From: Castor canadensis
Lineage: Eukaryota; Chordata; Mammalia; Rodentia; Castoridae
Assembly: GCF_047511655.1 (NCBI RefSeq)
Contig: NC_133396.1
Span: forward strand, 128,287,490-128,351,489
Length of the DNA: 64,000 nucleotides
Reading direction: 5' to 3'
Shown here one piece after another: positions 52,715 through 63,085 of this stretch. Position 1 is the first letter of the stretch; the number at the start of each line of letters is the position of its first letter. A program made the translations under genes and the position numbers. The notes beneath the pieces were generated by a model. The model saw only the letters and a list, made by a program, of their open reading frames with translations. It made no database searches and was not told the origin of the DNA.

Positions 52715-52976
52715 CTTAAAATACACCTCCCTCCATAGACTTATATGGAAAAAAAACTTCAAGATACACAGTTATAGGGCATAAGGCACTGAATGTTGTT
52801 TATGATATCATTGTACAAGGGGGAAATATATTTATTCCCATACATATTCAAAAATTATTTGGAAATAAACACAAAATTAATAGTGGACACATTGAAACCC
52901 ATCTCATAATATAGATGGGATTAATAAGAGCAGAGAAACTGTAAGAGGTGCTTAAACTGCTTTTGCTGAAAAGTAC
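52715..52976. other. no recognised feature
   Basis: AT-rich, unassigned. Confidence 0.3.
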
Positions 52977-53510
52977 TGACTCCTTGGGCCCACAAATTAA
53001 CTAAAAGCAGGAGAAAAGCATGGCACCTGTCCTCCATTTTGTATCTGTCCTTGCTCTGAGCCATTCTCTCTGCAGTCATCTTGCAACTATCTTGGAATCA
53101 AGGAAGGACGGGAATGATCGAAAACATCTTCCTGGCAAGGGGCAGAAACTACCCCCATGCTAGTTGACAATGAATCCAGATAACAACTCCCAGAACAAGG
53201 ACTGAGATAATAACCAACCAGACCTCACCTGTGTCTGAACTGTTACGATATGCATAGCTTTTGTCCCCTATCCCCAGTTCTTTGTCTATTTAAACCTGTA
53301 ACTCATGTCTGTACCCCAAAGATGGCTGAAGATGAGCTGAGTGCTCACTCTGCCTTTTGCCATGGCATGTCCTGGGGTGTATAATAAACCTCCTTTCTCT
53401 GCTTTTATCACGCCTCTTTTCTTTGGCGTTTAGGGGTGGGTGGCCGGACCTGGCATATGGAATCTTAGGATTTTGGGCCTTGGATCCAACTCCGGTTTCA
53501 AAACTTTTCA
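52977..53510 (+). mobile_element. ERV1-like solo LTR
   Basis: A CTATTTAAACC TATA-type box near 53286 lies about 95 bases before AATAAA at 53383-53388, followed by a ctcctttctctgcttttatc block typical of ERV1 R/U5. It begins about tgactccttgggccc and ends about ggtttca or ttttca. No internal retroviral sequence follows, so it appears to be a solo LTR. Exact ends are not proven. Confidence 0.7.
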
Positions 53511-53827
53511 CTTACGTGCTATAAGTGTATAGCAAGAACTTAATCAAAAATTAAGTGCTCAAAATTATTTATAAAACATACTATTCAACAGTTCAAGAGA
53601 CAAAGAAGGAACCATAATGGGGAATCAGAATATATTTAGAACTGAATGATAATAAAGTTCTTACATTTCAAAATTTATGAGGGACTGAGACAGAGCCAAA
53701 GGAACGTTAATATTCTCAAATGTTTATAGTAGGGCAGAAGACAGGTTGGAGTTAGTGAAAAGAATTGCCCTTGAAAAGTTAGAAATCTAATGAGGTGCAA
53801 ATTCAAGGAAAACATTTTAATTGAAAT
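53511..53827. other. no recognised feature
   Basis: AT-rich, unassigned. Confidence 0.3.
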
Positions 53828-54035
53828 TTTTTTTTTTTTTGTGGTACTGGGGCTTGAACTTGGGGACTGCACCTTGAGCCACTCTACCAGCTCTTTTTTG
53901 TGATTTTTTTTTTTTTTTTTTTTCGAGATAGGGTCTCACAAACTATTTGCCCAGGCTGACTTTGAGTCACAAGCCTCCTGATCTCTGCCTCCTGGGTAGC
54001 TAGGATTACCAGGTGTGAGCCACCAGTGCCCAGCA
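53828..54035 (-). mobile_element. dimeric SINE, antisense (deletion type)
   Basis: ggggcttgaacttggggac joins tgcaccttgagccactctacc; left half to gtgagccaccagtgcccagc. Confidence 0.9.
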
Positions 54036-54169
54036 CTGAATTCTATTTTTGTCTATATGGTGTTTAATTTATTTGAAAAAATCTACTGATTGAGACAAAA
54101 TTCCAAGTAAATTTTTTAAAAAATCTTTTAAAATGTATTAATGAACTACATTAATTAATTAACAGAATC

Positions 54170-54400
54170 CATTTTCTGTTGCTTTAGTTTCCACAGTCTG
54201 GGCAATTCCTAAGGAGTAAAGGTTGATTTAGCTCCCAGTTCTGGAGGCTGGGAAGTCCATGTGCTCAGCATCTAGTGAGGGTCCTAAGCTGCCTCCTTGT
54301 GTGGAAGAAAGCATCTCCTGGTGAGATGGCACAAGGTCATGTCAGCTTGTGACAATAAGAACTTAAAATTAATCTCACAAGTGCTTTGTAGTTCATGTGG
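54170..54400 (-). mobile_element. MaLR-type LTR fragment, antisense
   Basis: ttttctgttgctttagtttcc, cccagttctggaggctgggaag and ctcctggtgagatggcac. Confidence 0.7.
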
Positions 54401-54991
54401 ATTCAGCTGGCTTCGGTTTTAAAAGCAGCAAACGTTTCTGCTTGCCAGTTCCTAAAGAACTGAAATTGTTTTCCCCTTGAGTTGAAATTCAATTCTTGCT
54501 TCGACCATGCTTGCTTCCCACATCCTCTAGATCCCCCAGTGTCTGCTGAAGTTTCTGTGAAGTGCACCGGTGTGTGGAGTGGGATGACAGAGCCATAGGT
54601 AGAGGTCAGGGTTGAGTGGGGGCAGATGTACTCTTCCCAAGCCCACTGGTTCAAAGTGTCCTAAAACCAGGCATTGGAGGTTAGGGGAAGTTCTCTTATT
54701 GTACCAAAACTGCTCTAAGACAATGTGTAACAGGCCCAAGGAACAGGGCTAGGAAATATGCGTGCAACCTGTCAAGCAGCTAGACCTCGGAGAGGGGTCT
54801 CAGCTAGTCCAAAAATTAACAATAATGTAGCCAAGCAAAAGCCATACCTCCTCCACTGCTTGATAACAACTAGTCTTTATCCGGCTGAGAGAGGTCATGT
54901 CTTCTACCAAAGGGAGCAAGAAGTCATAAGGAGGAAACAAGGAGCTGAAAGGACAGCAGAATAAAATGCCAAGAGCATAAGCGAGATGGAA
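54401..54991. other. no recognised feature
   Basis: Single-copy looking sequence; no exon supported. Confidence 0.35.
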
Positions 54992-55064
54992 AGAGAGATA
55001 CGGTGTGCACTTGTGTTCCCAGCACTCAGGATCATGAGTTTGAGGCCAGCCTGGGGGAGAGAGC
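54992..55064 (+). mobile_element. B1-like SINE, internally deleted
   Basis: atacggtgtgcacttgtgttcc to gagtttgaggccagcctggg; its tail runs into a purine repeat. Confidence 0.8.
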
Positions 55065-55132
55065 AAAGGTGAGGGAGAGTGGGAGGAGAAATGGGAGGGG
55101 AAGAAGGAAGAGAAGAGGAAGAGGAGGAGGAT
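55064..55132. repeat. (GGAGGA/GAAGA)n purine tract
   Basis: Nearly pure G/A for about 70 bases at the tail of the preceding B1. Confidence 0.9.
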
Positions 55133-55639
55133 TTAGGTAAAATATGGGAGTACTGCAAGGACTCAAACAGCAATATATAAGAAAAAGATGCAAAGACCAT
55201 AAATCGTGGAATGACTTTATGGAAAATGTAATGGTGTACAGGGCCAATATGGGAAGTCTAAAATGTGGAGGAAAAGAAGAATGATGTAACGGGAAAAAGA
55301 CGACAACAATAGAGGACAGAGGACAGATTTAACTCAAGAATTACTGGTGTTCCTAAGTAGAGGGAGGAGTGGAAAAGAAGCCACACTGAAAGTTTCTGGA
55401 GGTGGGAAAGAAAGGTAAGTGTCAAGACCAAACGGGATCATTATACTGAAAAAAAGTTAAATAGACTTGTGTAGATCTACTCTGGCAAAAAATTTAAATT
55501 ATAAAAACAAAGTGCTGTAAGTACCTATGCAGAGTAGTTATAAAAGAAAAAATTCAGTTTGATTTTAATTTTTCTTGTCATACTAAATAGAAGAAGCAAT
55601 GGAACACTACAGATTTTTTTTTTTAGCAAAAAATTACAT
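55133..55639. other. no recognised feature
   Basis: A-rich sequence upstream of the transposase relic. Confidence 0.35.
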
Positions 55640-56870
55640 GACCCCCCCCCATATTCAGCAAAATACATGTCTTAAAACAGATTTCTCAAAGTACAGTCTT
55701 GAAATCTTTTCGTGGGTTCTGCAAGGTCAAAGCTATTCTTATAATAATACCAGGATGCTATTGGTCTTTTCCACTGTGTTGTATTCGCACTGTTGATACA
55801 AAAGCGGTAGTAGGTACAATTGTTGGCAGCTTAGAATAAGTGAATGTCATGGTACCATCTTCACTAGTCGTTACTATATTCTTCATCAGAAAAAAAAAGA
55901 CTGTCCTTGATGGAACTATAAAAAAAATTTACTTTGTTAGATCTTGCATCTTAAATGAACGCCTTTGTAACATTCTGTGGAACAAATAGGAATTTTACAT
56001 AAAACACTTCCTGCTGTCTACTGAAGTACCAGGTTGACTCAAGGAAATTTCATTTGTGTGGTTTGAGTTGCAAGCTAACCTACGAGCTGTTTTCATGTAG
56101 CACAATTTTTACTTGAAAATGAACAAAGTGATCCTATTATTTCAAAGAAAGCAATTGACTGTTTTTGCCATGGAAAAAACAATTGAGATTCCAGGGTTGG
56201 AGATGTAACTCAGTGGTAGAGTGTTTTCAATTCCCAGCACTGCAAGAACAACGAAAGAAAGAGGGATTTCAAGGGAAGTTAACATATTAGGAAAGTTTTG
56301 TCTGTCACTCTGAGCTCAGCTCCCTAAAAGTTAAAGGCTTTTCTGATGGGATTAATGGTAAGTGAACATGACCTCTTTTGATGTTGCTTAATGAAACGTG
56401 TCAACATTTACAAGATATGCATAACTCAAGGAACTAGTATTTTCCAAATGACCAATTGCACTATGTCATGAAATTGTGCATGGGTAAAAGATCCACTCAA
56501 TGTGAAAGACAGACCAATGAATCCCAACTTAATGTGAAGAGCTGAAAGGTTTGTCAATGTGGGTCTAGATTCCACTCACAACCAAACTTCAAATGACTAC
56601 TTGTTGAATTTTGGCATGGTATCAAAGAAGCAATCCAGAATTACCTGAAAATATCATTAAAATGTTTCTCCCTTTCTCAATTCTGATCAGTGTGAGGTCA
56701 GTTTCTTCATATAACCCAGCCACAACCACACACTACCACAGATACTGGAATTCAGCTGTCTTCCATGAAGCCAGACATCAACTGTGTCTGCAAAACAGTA
56801 CTTTACACTCTACCAAATAAACGCTCCTGGAGAGGAGATCAGAGAAGTATTCTCAGACATGCAAGGGCTC
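55640..56870 (+). pseudogene. hAT-superfamily transposase gene relic
   Basis: Frame-shifted translation of the plus strand gives blocks of a hAT transposase related to the domesticated ZBED5/SCAND3/FAM200 group. Near 56390 it reads NETCQHLQDMHNS, followed by YFPNDQ. Near 56600 it has LVEFW, then ELPENIIKMFLPF and, near 56750, IQLSSMKPDI. These belong to the C-terminal hAT dimerisation region. Upstream, 55670-56150 matches the catalytic-core part more weakly. Stops and frameshifts throughout, no zinc-finger N-terminus found, and an ID SINE at 56190, so it is inactive. It would once have catalysed cut-and-paste transposition. Confidence 0.7.
56190..56262 (+). mobile_element. ID SINE, internally deleted, inside the hAT relic
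   Basis: gggttggagatgtaactcagtg to ttcaattcccagcactgc plus an (AAAG)n-like tail. Confidence 0.88.
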
Positions 56871-57179
56871 TCTGTAAACAGAATACCTACCTGCCATTCT
56901 TAAATTATTTGAAGACTTATTTTCTATTCAAGATGTGAATACTTATGACCACAAGAATGGAGAAATTGGGTAATAAGCTTATTGTTTTGTGATTTATAAA
57001 TTGTCTCCAAATTACTTGTTCTGTGGTTGGAAAAGGAGTTCTTCAAAAAGTAGAAAGGACATTGGACAGACGACTTCCTGTGTTTAATGTCATCCCTCTC
57101 TGTTCATCTAAATCCTAGTTATTTTAAGATAAAGCTCAGGTTCCACATAGAACCTCAGAACTGGAAAGAAGCAGGAAAG
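56871..57179. other. probable 3' part of the hAT element
   Basis: Continues from the transposase relic (ttaaattatttgaagac, ggtaataagcttattg). No inverted repeat end could be located. Confidence 0.35.
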
Positions 57180-57395
57180 AGAAACAATTTGCGTTCAGTT
57201 TATTGTTACCTACTTATCTGGATATTTAAATTCATTCACATTTAATCCTTAGAGATACCAAAATTAAGTCTTGTTATCCCCTTTTCATGGACCAGGAGTC
57301 AAAGTTGAGAGCTGTCCTGACAGCTAGCTGCAGAAGGCGACTCGAGCCCAGATCTTTTTTGCTCTGAGGTCCCTGCCTTTTATATCCCACTCCAC
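57180..57395 (-). mobile_element. MIR, antisense
   Basis: cacatttaatccttagagatacc, tgttatccccttttcatggacc and gactcgagcccagatctt follow MIR in reverse. Confidence 0.65.
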
Positions 57396-57864
57396 TACCT
57401 CAAAATTTATCTAATCTATATGAGCTCAGCTCCTTCTGTTGCTCAGATGCTCCTTCAGACAGCCCCACCAATGGTTATCGGTCCAGGTACCTCCAGGACA
57501 AAGAATTCAACACATTTCAATGTGGTATATTTTATCTTTGACCACATTAACAATTTCTCTCAATGCTAAGCAGACATATTGCTTCTGAAATCCTTGCCTA
57601 CAAATCCTAATAATAGCCTTTGGGCATAATGAGATAGTGGGAGAGACTGTTCTTAATATACCTACTCTCTCCTTCTTATGGGGTAATAGAGTTTTTCACC
57701 TTATCACAAAAGCAGACGCTCTAAGGCCCCTCATGTGTCTGGGCGCCCAAGAGAGTTGCAGTTACTGTGAATTGTGGAGAGTTCTACAGGCAGAGAGGAT
57801 GCAATTAGAAAGAGTTGGTAAATCAGCTAAAGTGATCTCAGAAGAAAGGGACCTGAAACCTCAA
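57396..57864. other. no recognised feature
   Basis: Unassigned; the forward frame at 57637-57918 runs into a SINE. Confidence 0.35.
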
Positions 57865-57943
57865 AGCTGCCTGGACTGCAGTCCTCCTACCTACAGCCTC
57901 CCGACGCAGCTGGGATGACAGGTGTGCACCAACATGCCCGGTT
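57865..57943 (-). mobile_element. B1-like SINE, antisense, partial
   Basis: actgcagtcctcctacctac to gtgtgcaccaacatgcccgg. Confidence 0.75.
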
Positions 57944-58072
57944 TTTGTTGTTGTTGTTGAAATGGGATCTCACATTTTGCCCCTGCTGGCCTGGAACCAT
58001 GATCCTCCTGATCTCTACCTCCTGAGTAATTGGGGATTGAAAGGATTGCAGGTGTGAGCCACTTCACTCGGC
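57944..58072 (-). mobile_element. SINE left half, antisense
   Basis: (TTG)n tail, gaaatgggatctcacattttgc to gcaggtgtgagccacttcac. Confidence 0.82.
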
Positions 58073-58165
58073 CAATCAGTCTTTATCATTTAAGACAGTT
58101 GGAGGGTTTTTTTAAATTTGTTTGTGTGCTTGCTGAAAAAAAAAATAACCAAAAAAAAAAAAAAA

Positions 58166-58215
58166 AAGACACAGGACTTGTATCCAGAATATGTAAACAA
58201 CAACTCTCAAAACTC
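58166..58215 (+). mobile_element. short L1 ORF2 fragment
   Basis: aggacttgtatccagaatatg and aacaactctcaaaactcaa match L1 ORF2 in sense direction, between an A-run and a SINE. Confidence 0.6.
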
Positions 58216-58280
58216 AAAGGACTGGTGGAGTGGCTCAAGTGGTAGAGCGCCTGCCTAGCAAGCATGACGCCCTGACTTCA
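58216..58280 (+). mobile_element. SINE right half, 3'-truncated
   Basis: ggactggtggagtggctcaag to gcatgacgccctgacttca. Confidence 0.85.
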
Positions 58281-58748
58281 TTGGCCTTGTCTGGGATTGG
58301 CTACCTTTTAATGTCTTGAGCCAGCATTTCAGCAATCTTGTGCTCCCTGTTCTATTAGATGTAGCTTCTGCTGGGAACAGGAACACCAGCTCCCACAAGT
58401 CCCCGGTGGGCACACTTCCTGTGACAGCCCCCCTTCTGCTTGTCTGCTTGTCCTTCCTGACTGCTGGGCTTAAGTGTTCTGCAGAAACCAGCATTGGTGG
58501 TATCTTGTTTCCAAATCTGCAAGGGCCTCACAGCTGCAGATTGCTAATGTGACAATTAATCTTCAAAGGTGCCTGGTCCCAGGTATGGGGTACACAGCAG
58601 CAACCACCTCCGGTAGTCAGCATCTCGCTAGCCCACCTGCACCCCACAAATCCGATGATGCTGTGATTTCCTCAGTAGAATAAAACTGTTTAATTGACGT
58701 CTTTATCCACCCCTCCAGGGCCCTAAAATGCCTTGACTTCTCCCCATC
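58281..58748. other. unassigned, single-copy looking
   Basis: Contains opposed frames of 79 and 78 codons with no known domain; aataaa at 58680. No support for a gene. Confidence 0.35.
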
Positions 58749-58758
58749 AAAAAGTTCT

Positions 58759-58984
58759 TATTTGGCAGGCACTGATGGCTCGTGCCTATAATCCTAGCTA
58801 CTCAGGAGGCAGAGATCAGGAGGATCATAGTTCAAAGCCAGTCTGGGCAAACAGTTCCATGAGACCCTATCTCCACAGTACTCATCACAAAAAAGGGCTG
58901 GTGGAAAAAAAAAAAAAACACAAAAAAAGGGCCGGTGGAGTGGCTCCAGGTGTACACCCTGAGTTCAAACTCCAGTACTGAAAA
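58759..58984 (+). mobile_element. dimeric SINE (deletion type), pile-up member 1
   Basis: ggcaggcactgatggctcgtg to gttcaaactccagtactg, with a duplicated gggc(t/c)ggtgg(a) linker split by an A-run at 58905-58925. Confidence 0.9.
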
Positions 58985-58999
58985 AAAAGTTCTCTTTTG

Positions 59000-59093
59000 G
59001 GCTGGGGGCATGGCTCAAGTGGTAGAGCTCCTGCCTTGCAAGTGTGTGACCCTGAGATTAAACTCCAGTACAGTAATGACAAAAAAATTTTCC
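59000..59093 (+). mobile_element. SINE right half, pile-up member 2, 15-bp TSD
   Basis: gctgggggcatggctcaagtg to gagattaaactccagtac. AAAAGTTCTCTTTTG flanks it exactly at 58985-58999 and 59094-59108. Confidence 0.95.
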
Positions 59094-59108
59094 AAAAGTT
59101 CTCTTTTG

Positions 59109-59425
59109 CTGGATGTGGTGGCTCATGCCTGTAATCCTAGCTACTCTTGAGGCAGAGATTGGAAGGATCAAGGTTTGAGACCAGTAGAGGCAAAATGTTA
59201 GTGAGACCTCATATCAATCAAACCCGGCATGTTGGTGAGCTGCTGTGATCCCAGCCAAGTAGGAAGCATAAATAGGACAAGCAAGATCCAGGTCAGCCCT
59301 GGGCAAAAATATGAGATGCTACCTAAAAAATAATAAAGCAAAAAAGAGCCAGGGGTGTGGCTCAAGTGGCAGTGTGTCTTCCTAGCAAGCATGAGGTCCT
59401 TAGTTCAAACCCTAGTACCTCCAAA
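59109..59425 (+). mobile_element. trimeric SINE, pile-up member 3
   Basis: B1-like ctggatgtggtggctcatgcc, a second B1-like ggcatgttggtgagctgctg, then ID-like gtggctcaagtggcagtgtg. The order mirrors the antisense copy at 18935-19253. Confidence 0.8.
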
Positions 59426-59440
59426 GAAGGCTCTCTTTGG

Positions 59441-59551
59441 AAGGGCTGGGGAGTTGCAACTCAGTGGCAGAGTATCTATCTACCCTAGTGTGAGCCCTGA
59501 AAAAGAAGGGAAAAGAAAGAAAGGCACACAAAAAGAAAGAAAAAGAAATAT
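59441..59551 (+). mobile_element. ID SINE, pile-up member 4
   Basis: agggctggggagttgcaactc to ctagtgtgagccctg, then a long (GAAAGAAA)n tail; the B-box half is missing. Confidence 0.8.
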
Positions 59552-59559
59552 AGAGTTGT

Positions 59560-59692
59560 TGACAAGGCGTGATAGTACACGCCTGTAATCCTAGCATGTG
59601 GGGGGCTGAAGCAGGAGAATCTCAAGTTTGCAGCCAACCTGGGCCACAAACTGAGACCCTGTCTCCAAAAAGCAAAAAAAAAAAAAAAAAAA
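59560..59692 (+). mobile_element. B1-like SINE, pile-up member 5
   Basis: gacaaggcgtgatagtacacg to gagaccctgtctcc and an A tail of about 20. Confidence 0.88.
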
Positions 59693-59828
59693 AGTTCCTT
59701 CCCATAGGAAATCTAGCTGAACACTCCCACTCCCCTGGGCGCTAAACTAAATTTCTTTTTTCAAGTTTTCCTTCATTATGAAGTCTGAAATTTGTTTTTC
59801 ACAAAACACCTTACCCTTGTTTCACTAT

Positions 59829-59911
59829 TTCTGTTGTTTGGTGCTAGGGATCAAACCCAGGGCCTTGTACATGTTAAGTACACCTTACCACTGAGCTGCA
59901 CATCTAGGCCC
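59829..59911 (-). mobile_element. ID SINE, antisense
   Basis: ggtgctagggatcaaaccc to ccactgagctgcacatctagg. Confidence 0.88.
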
Positions 59912-60199
59912 TCTGCTGCTGTTCTGTTGTAGCAAGTTAGATCCTCAAGTATACGGTTCTAAAGTTGAGTGTCACAGAAAACAAGTACTGCTTGATCTTA
60001 TAGATGGAGCCTAGCAGTACATGGTTTTAAAAACAATAAATTGCATAAAAGGGAAAATATTCAGTCACAAATATCCCCCCCCCCCAAAGTCCCTTCTTAC
60101 ATATAAGGAAAAAGACTGATTCTAAGAGCCACCAAGAGGTTGGAAAACTGAATATTCCCCCATGCCCTTCTAAACTGTTTCTCGGAGATATGTTTTTGT
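59912..60199. other. no recognised feature
   Basis: Unassigned; a C-run at 60077-60086. Confidence 0.3.
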
Positions 60200-60560
60200 C
60201 TTCATCTGTTTTCTGTTGCTGTACGAGAACACCAAAGTCTGGGAAAATTCTAAATAATAGAAGTTTATTTGGCCCATGGTTCTGGAGGCTGGGAAGTCCA
60301 AGACAGTGCAGGCCACTTCTGGTGAGAATCTCTTGCTGCATGGTAACAAGATGGAAGGACAGGTGAGCAAACTTGAGATACACAGAGGAAGGATGGGCCC
60401 AGCCTCCCTTTTTATAACAATTCCACTGTCCTACTGACCTACCCATGACCTCAGTCCATTCACAGGGCTTCTTAAACGTCCTACCTCTTAAGACTCTTAC
60501 GATGACAACGAAATTTCCGCATGAGTTTGAAAGGGGACATTCAAAGTAGCCACTTTTTAA
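60200..60560 (-). mobile_element. MaLR LTR, antisense
   Basis: ttttctgttgctgtacgagaac, gttctggaggctgggaagtcc, catgacctcagtccattcac and gaaagggga(c) blocks in antisense order. Confidence 0.75.
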
Positions 60561-61529
60561 ATGTAGTAAAATAAAAGACCCACTTTTATCCTTTTTTCCC
60601 CCAGGGTCCTGAACAAACAATTCATAAGTAAGAAGTTACCTCACAAGTGTCTATTATAGATATTAAAATATTTCTAACATTCAATGCAAAATACAGACAC
60701 TGCAACTCTATCCACGTCCCCTGCACTTGCAAGCCAGACTCCTTCTGTCCTAGTTTCCTCCTGAACTGGCAATACGTAAGGCCTCCTGCCTATGGGTTAT
60801 TGTCCCTTGTCACAGTCATCCCACTAAGGCTCAGAGGCCCTGTCAGTTTCATCCATCTAGATGTGGGCAGACCTGGGAGATTATTTCCCAAAAATAGGAC
60901 ATACTATGAAGTTTTGTATGTAACCCAGGAAAAGTTAGGGGAAGCCTACAGAGGCGTTTCAAGGGCTCTCAGTTCATGCACCCTAAAGAAAGACAGCCAC
61001 CCAGAGGAATGTCTCCCAGTAGAACCCAGTCAAGCTCCTATGCCAGGAAAGACCAAAGCAAGAAGGGAGAACTTCCTAGCCAATCAGCTAGCCCCAAGGT
61101 TTTGGGGCTAAAAAATCTCTGCGGAGACTTTGTGACCAAGTAGGGGAAAATGGGCACAGCACTTGAGTTACTCAGATGCGAAGAAAACAAGCAAGCCATT
61201 CCTGAGCTGAGTTGAGAGAGGCACTCCTTCAACAGTGGGATGTGCAAATTAGAAACCGAACTTTGGGGTAGTATAACAAATCAAGACGTAAGGTGGATGA
61301 CAAGTCTGAAGTGATAGGGACAGGGAAGGGTGCAAGCTGGTGCTGGCCTGACTGCTGTTGTAACATTCTTGAGCCAAGGTACAATGAATCTCTGGCTTAC
61401 GTATCTTCTATGATGGTAGAACCTTCCCAGCCAATACTCGTGCAGAACCTAAGATGCACTAGGCTTAAATTCTTGGCCCTGTGTGCCTGTGACAAAACGG
61501 CACATCTAACTTTACATTCATCCAGATGT
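60561..61529. other. single-copy looking sequence with one 154-codon frame
   Basis: A plus-strand frame (60647-61111) crosses this SINE-free stretch. Its translation has a CKPDSFCPSF segment and a basic end but no family I recognise. No splice or promoter signal supports it; chance is likely. Confidence 0.3.
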
Positions 61530-61690
61530 CACAAATCCTCTTAGTTGATCTTTATGATAGGTGGCAGTATTTTTCCATTTTATAGAAGAAACTAAGGATT
61601 TGTAGATGCAGTGATGTAACCCCCAGTGGCACTTAGAACTCAGGTCTCTAGATGCCTGTCTGGTGTCCTTTGAACTGCCCAGTGGCTTTT
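61530..61690 (-). mobile_element. MIR, antisense
   Basis: tttttccattttatagaagaaac, gcagtgatgtaaccccc and cttagaactcaggtctctag follow MIR in reverse. Confidence 0.65.
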
Positions 61691-61694
61691 AAAC

Positions 61695-61813
61695 TCTTTT
61701 CTTTTCTGATGCAGAGTCTCACTATGCAGCCCAGGCTGACCTCAAATTCATGATCCTTCAGCCTCAGCCTCCCAAGTGCTGGGATTATAGGTGTGTACCA
61801 TCACACCTGACTT
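61695..61813 (-). mobile_element. B1-like SINE, antisense
   Basis: gcagagtctcactatgcagcc to gtgtgtaccatcacacctgac. Confidence 0.88.
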
Positions 61814-61845
61814 CAAGATTTCTTTTTCAAGTCCTTGAACAATTC

Positions 61846-61928
61846 CATAGCTGAGGGTGTGTCTAAAGTAGTAGAGAGCCTGCCTAGCAAGCATGAGTTC
61901 AAACCCTAGTATGGCCAAAAAAAAAAAG
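61846..61928 (+). mobile_element. SINE right half, internally deleted
   Basis: gctgagggtgtgtctaaagtag to gttcaaaccctagtatggcc plus A tail; aa(t)tccata flanks it. Confidence 0.82.
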
Positions 61929-62317
61929 AAATCCATAAGGCACTCATGGAGTTTTGTGGAGGTTCTTGGAGCAGTAAGGTAATGCCTGACTGGGGGGCAG
62001 CTCTTTGATTTCAAGTGTACTTCACTCCTTCGTCAATCCTCAGGGGTTGTTAGACTCAGTTTGCCCTGAAGCGGCAATGATCAAGGAGGAGAAATAATAC
62101 AGAGAGGGGGCCCTGGTGTCTTGAAAGAAAACCCCACTTTTATAAGACTCTGTGGTGAGAGACGTGGCAAAGGAAAAGGAAGTCTGTTACTGATACTCAG
62201 CACTGTCGAGTGATAATGCAACCGTCCATCTTCCTGTTGAGGAGTCTGACATGCTTTCAGTTAGGAGTGAAATTCCCTCAGATTGGATTATTAAAACATT
62301 TAAAACTTCTGGCTATT
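61929..62317. other. no recognised feature
   Basis: Unassigned. Confidence 0.35.
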
Positions 62318-62331
62318 AAGAGTCCCTTTGT

Positions 62332-62581
62332 CCTGTCTGGGGGTTGGCACCAGTGGAAGGGGAGTGGACAAGGATTGGGCAAAGGAGGGTGAATATGGTG
62401 GAAATACGTACTCATGTGTGAAATGAAAAAAATGAGATCTGTTAAACTATTTTAGGAATGAGGGAAGGGGGGATAAAGGAGAATGATGAAGGGGGTGAAC
62501 TCAAATATGATATAGTGTAAGAACCTTGGTAAATGTCACCATGTGCCCCCAGTACAACAGTAATAAAATTAAAATGCTAGA
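62332..62581 (+). mobile_element. retroposon, unnamed family B, copy 2, near-perfect TSD
   Basis: AAGAGTCCCTTTGT at 62318-62331 and AAGAGTCTTTTTGT at 62582-62595 flank a 250-base body with ggaatgagggaagggggga, caaatatgatatagtgtaag, gtcaccatgtgcccccag and an aataaaatta end. Homologous to 52187-52331. Probably a truncated non-LTR retrotransposon. Confidence 0.75.
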
Positions 62582-62595
62582 AAGAGTCTTTTTGT

Positions 62596-63000
62596 GCATC
62601 AGCTGTCTAATACATTTCTCATGGTGACTGCTGTGACATGGTGCGGTATGTATTCCTTGTTTTTGTGACTGCTGGTTGGTCATTGGAACCTCCTTCCTAC
62701 ACTTGGGGAATTCCTCACAATTCAGGCAGGGCTTGTGTCCCCCTATAGAAGCAGAGGGACCAGGTACTCACTGCCCCAGCTGCCCTTGCAGCAAAGGGGC
62801 AGGCATGTGACCTGGGTTTGGTCAGTTGCACATGTCCACCCTGGGATGCTGCCTCAGGAAATTGTCTTGCAAAGGAAGAAGCTGAGAAACTGAATGTTTA
62901 TTCTAAAAGCAATACTCGGTTTTTGTGACAGGATGGTATCCACTATCCAGTGTTGACAGTAAGACAGGCGTCAGACTGGTTCTGTGGTATGCTTTTTTCT
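62596..63000. other. no recognised feature
   Basis: Unassigned. Confidence 0.35.
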
Positions 63001-63057
63001 TTTCTTTTTTTTTTTTTTTCTTCCCTGGTGCTAGGGATTAAACTCAGGGCCTCATGC
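63001..63057 (-). mobile_element. ID SINE, antisense, 5'-truncated
   Basis: T-rich run, ctggtgctagggattaaactc to gggcctcatgctg. Confidence 0.8.
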
Positions 63058-63085
63058 TGCTGTTCTTCTTTTTTTTTTTAACCTG

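Noticed and set aside
60647-61111. 154-codon open frame as a gene
   Set aside because: No recognisable family, no promoter or splice evidence, and another frame overlaps its end on the reverse strand.
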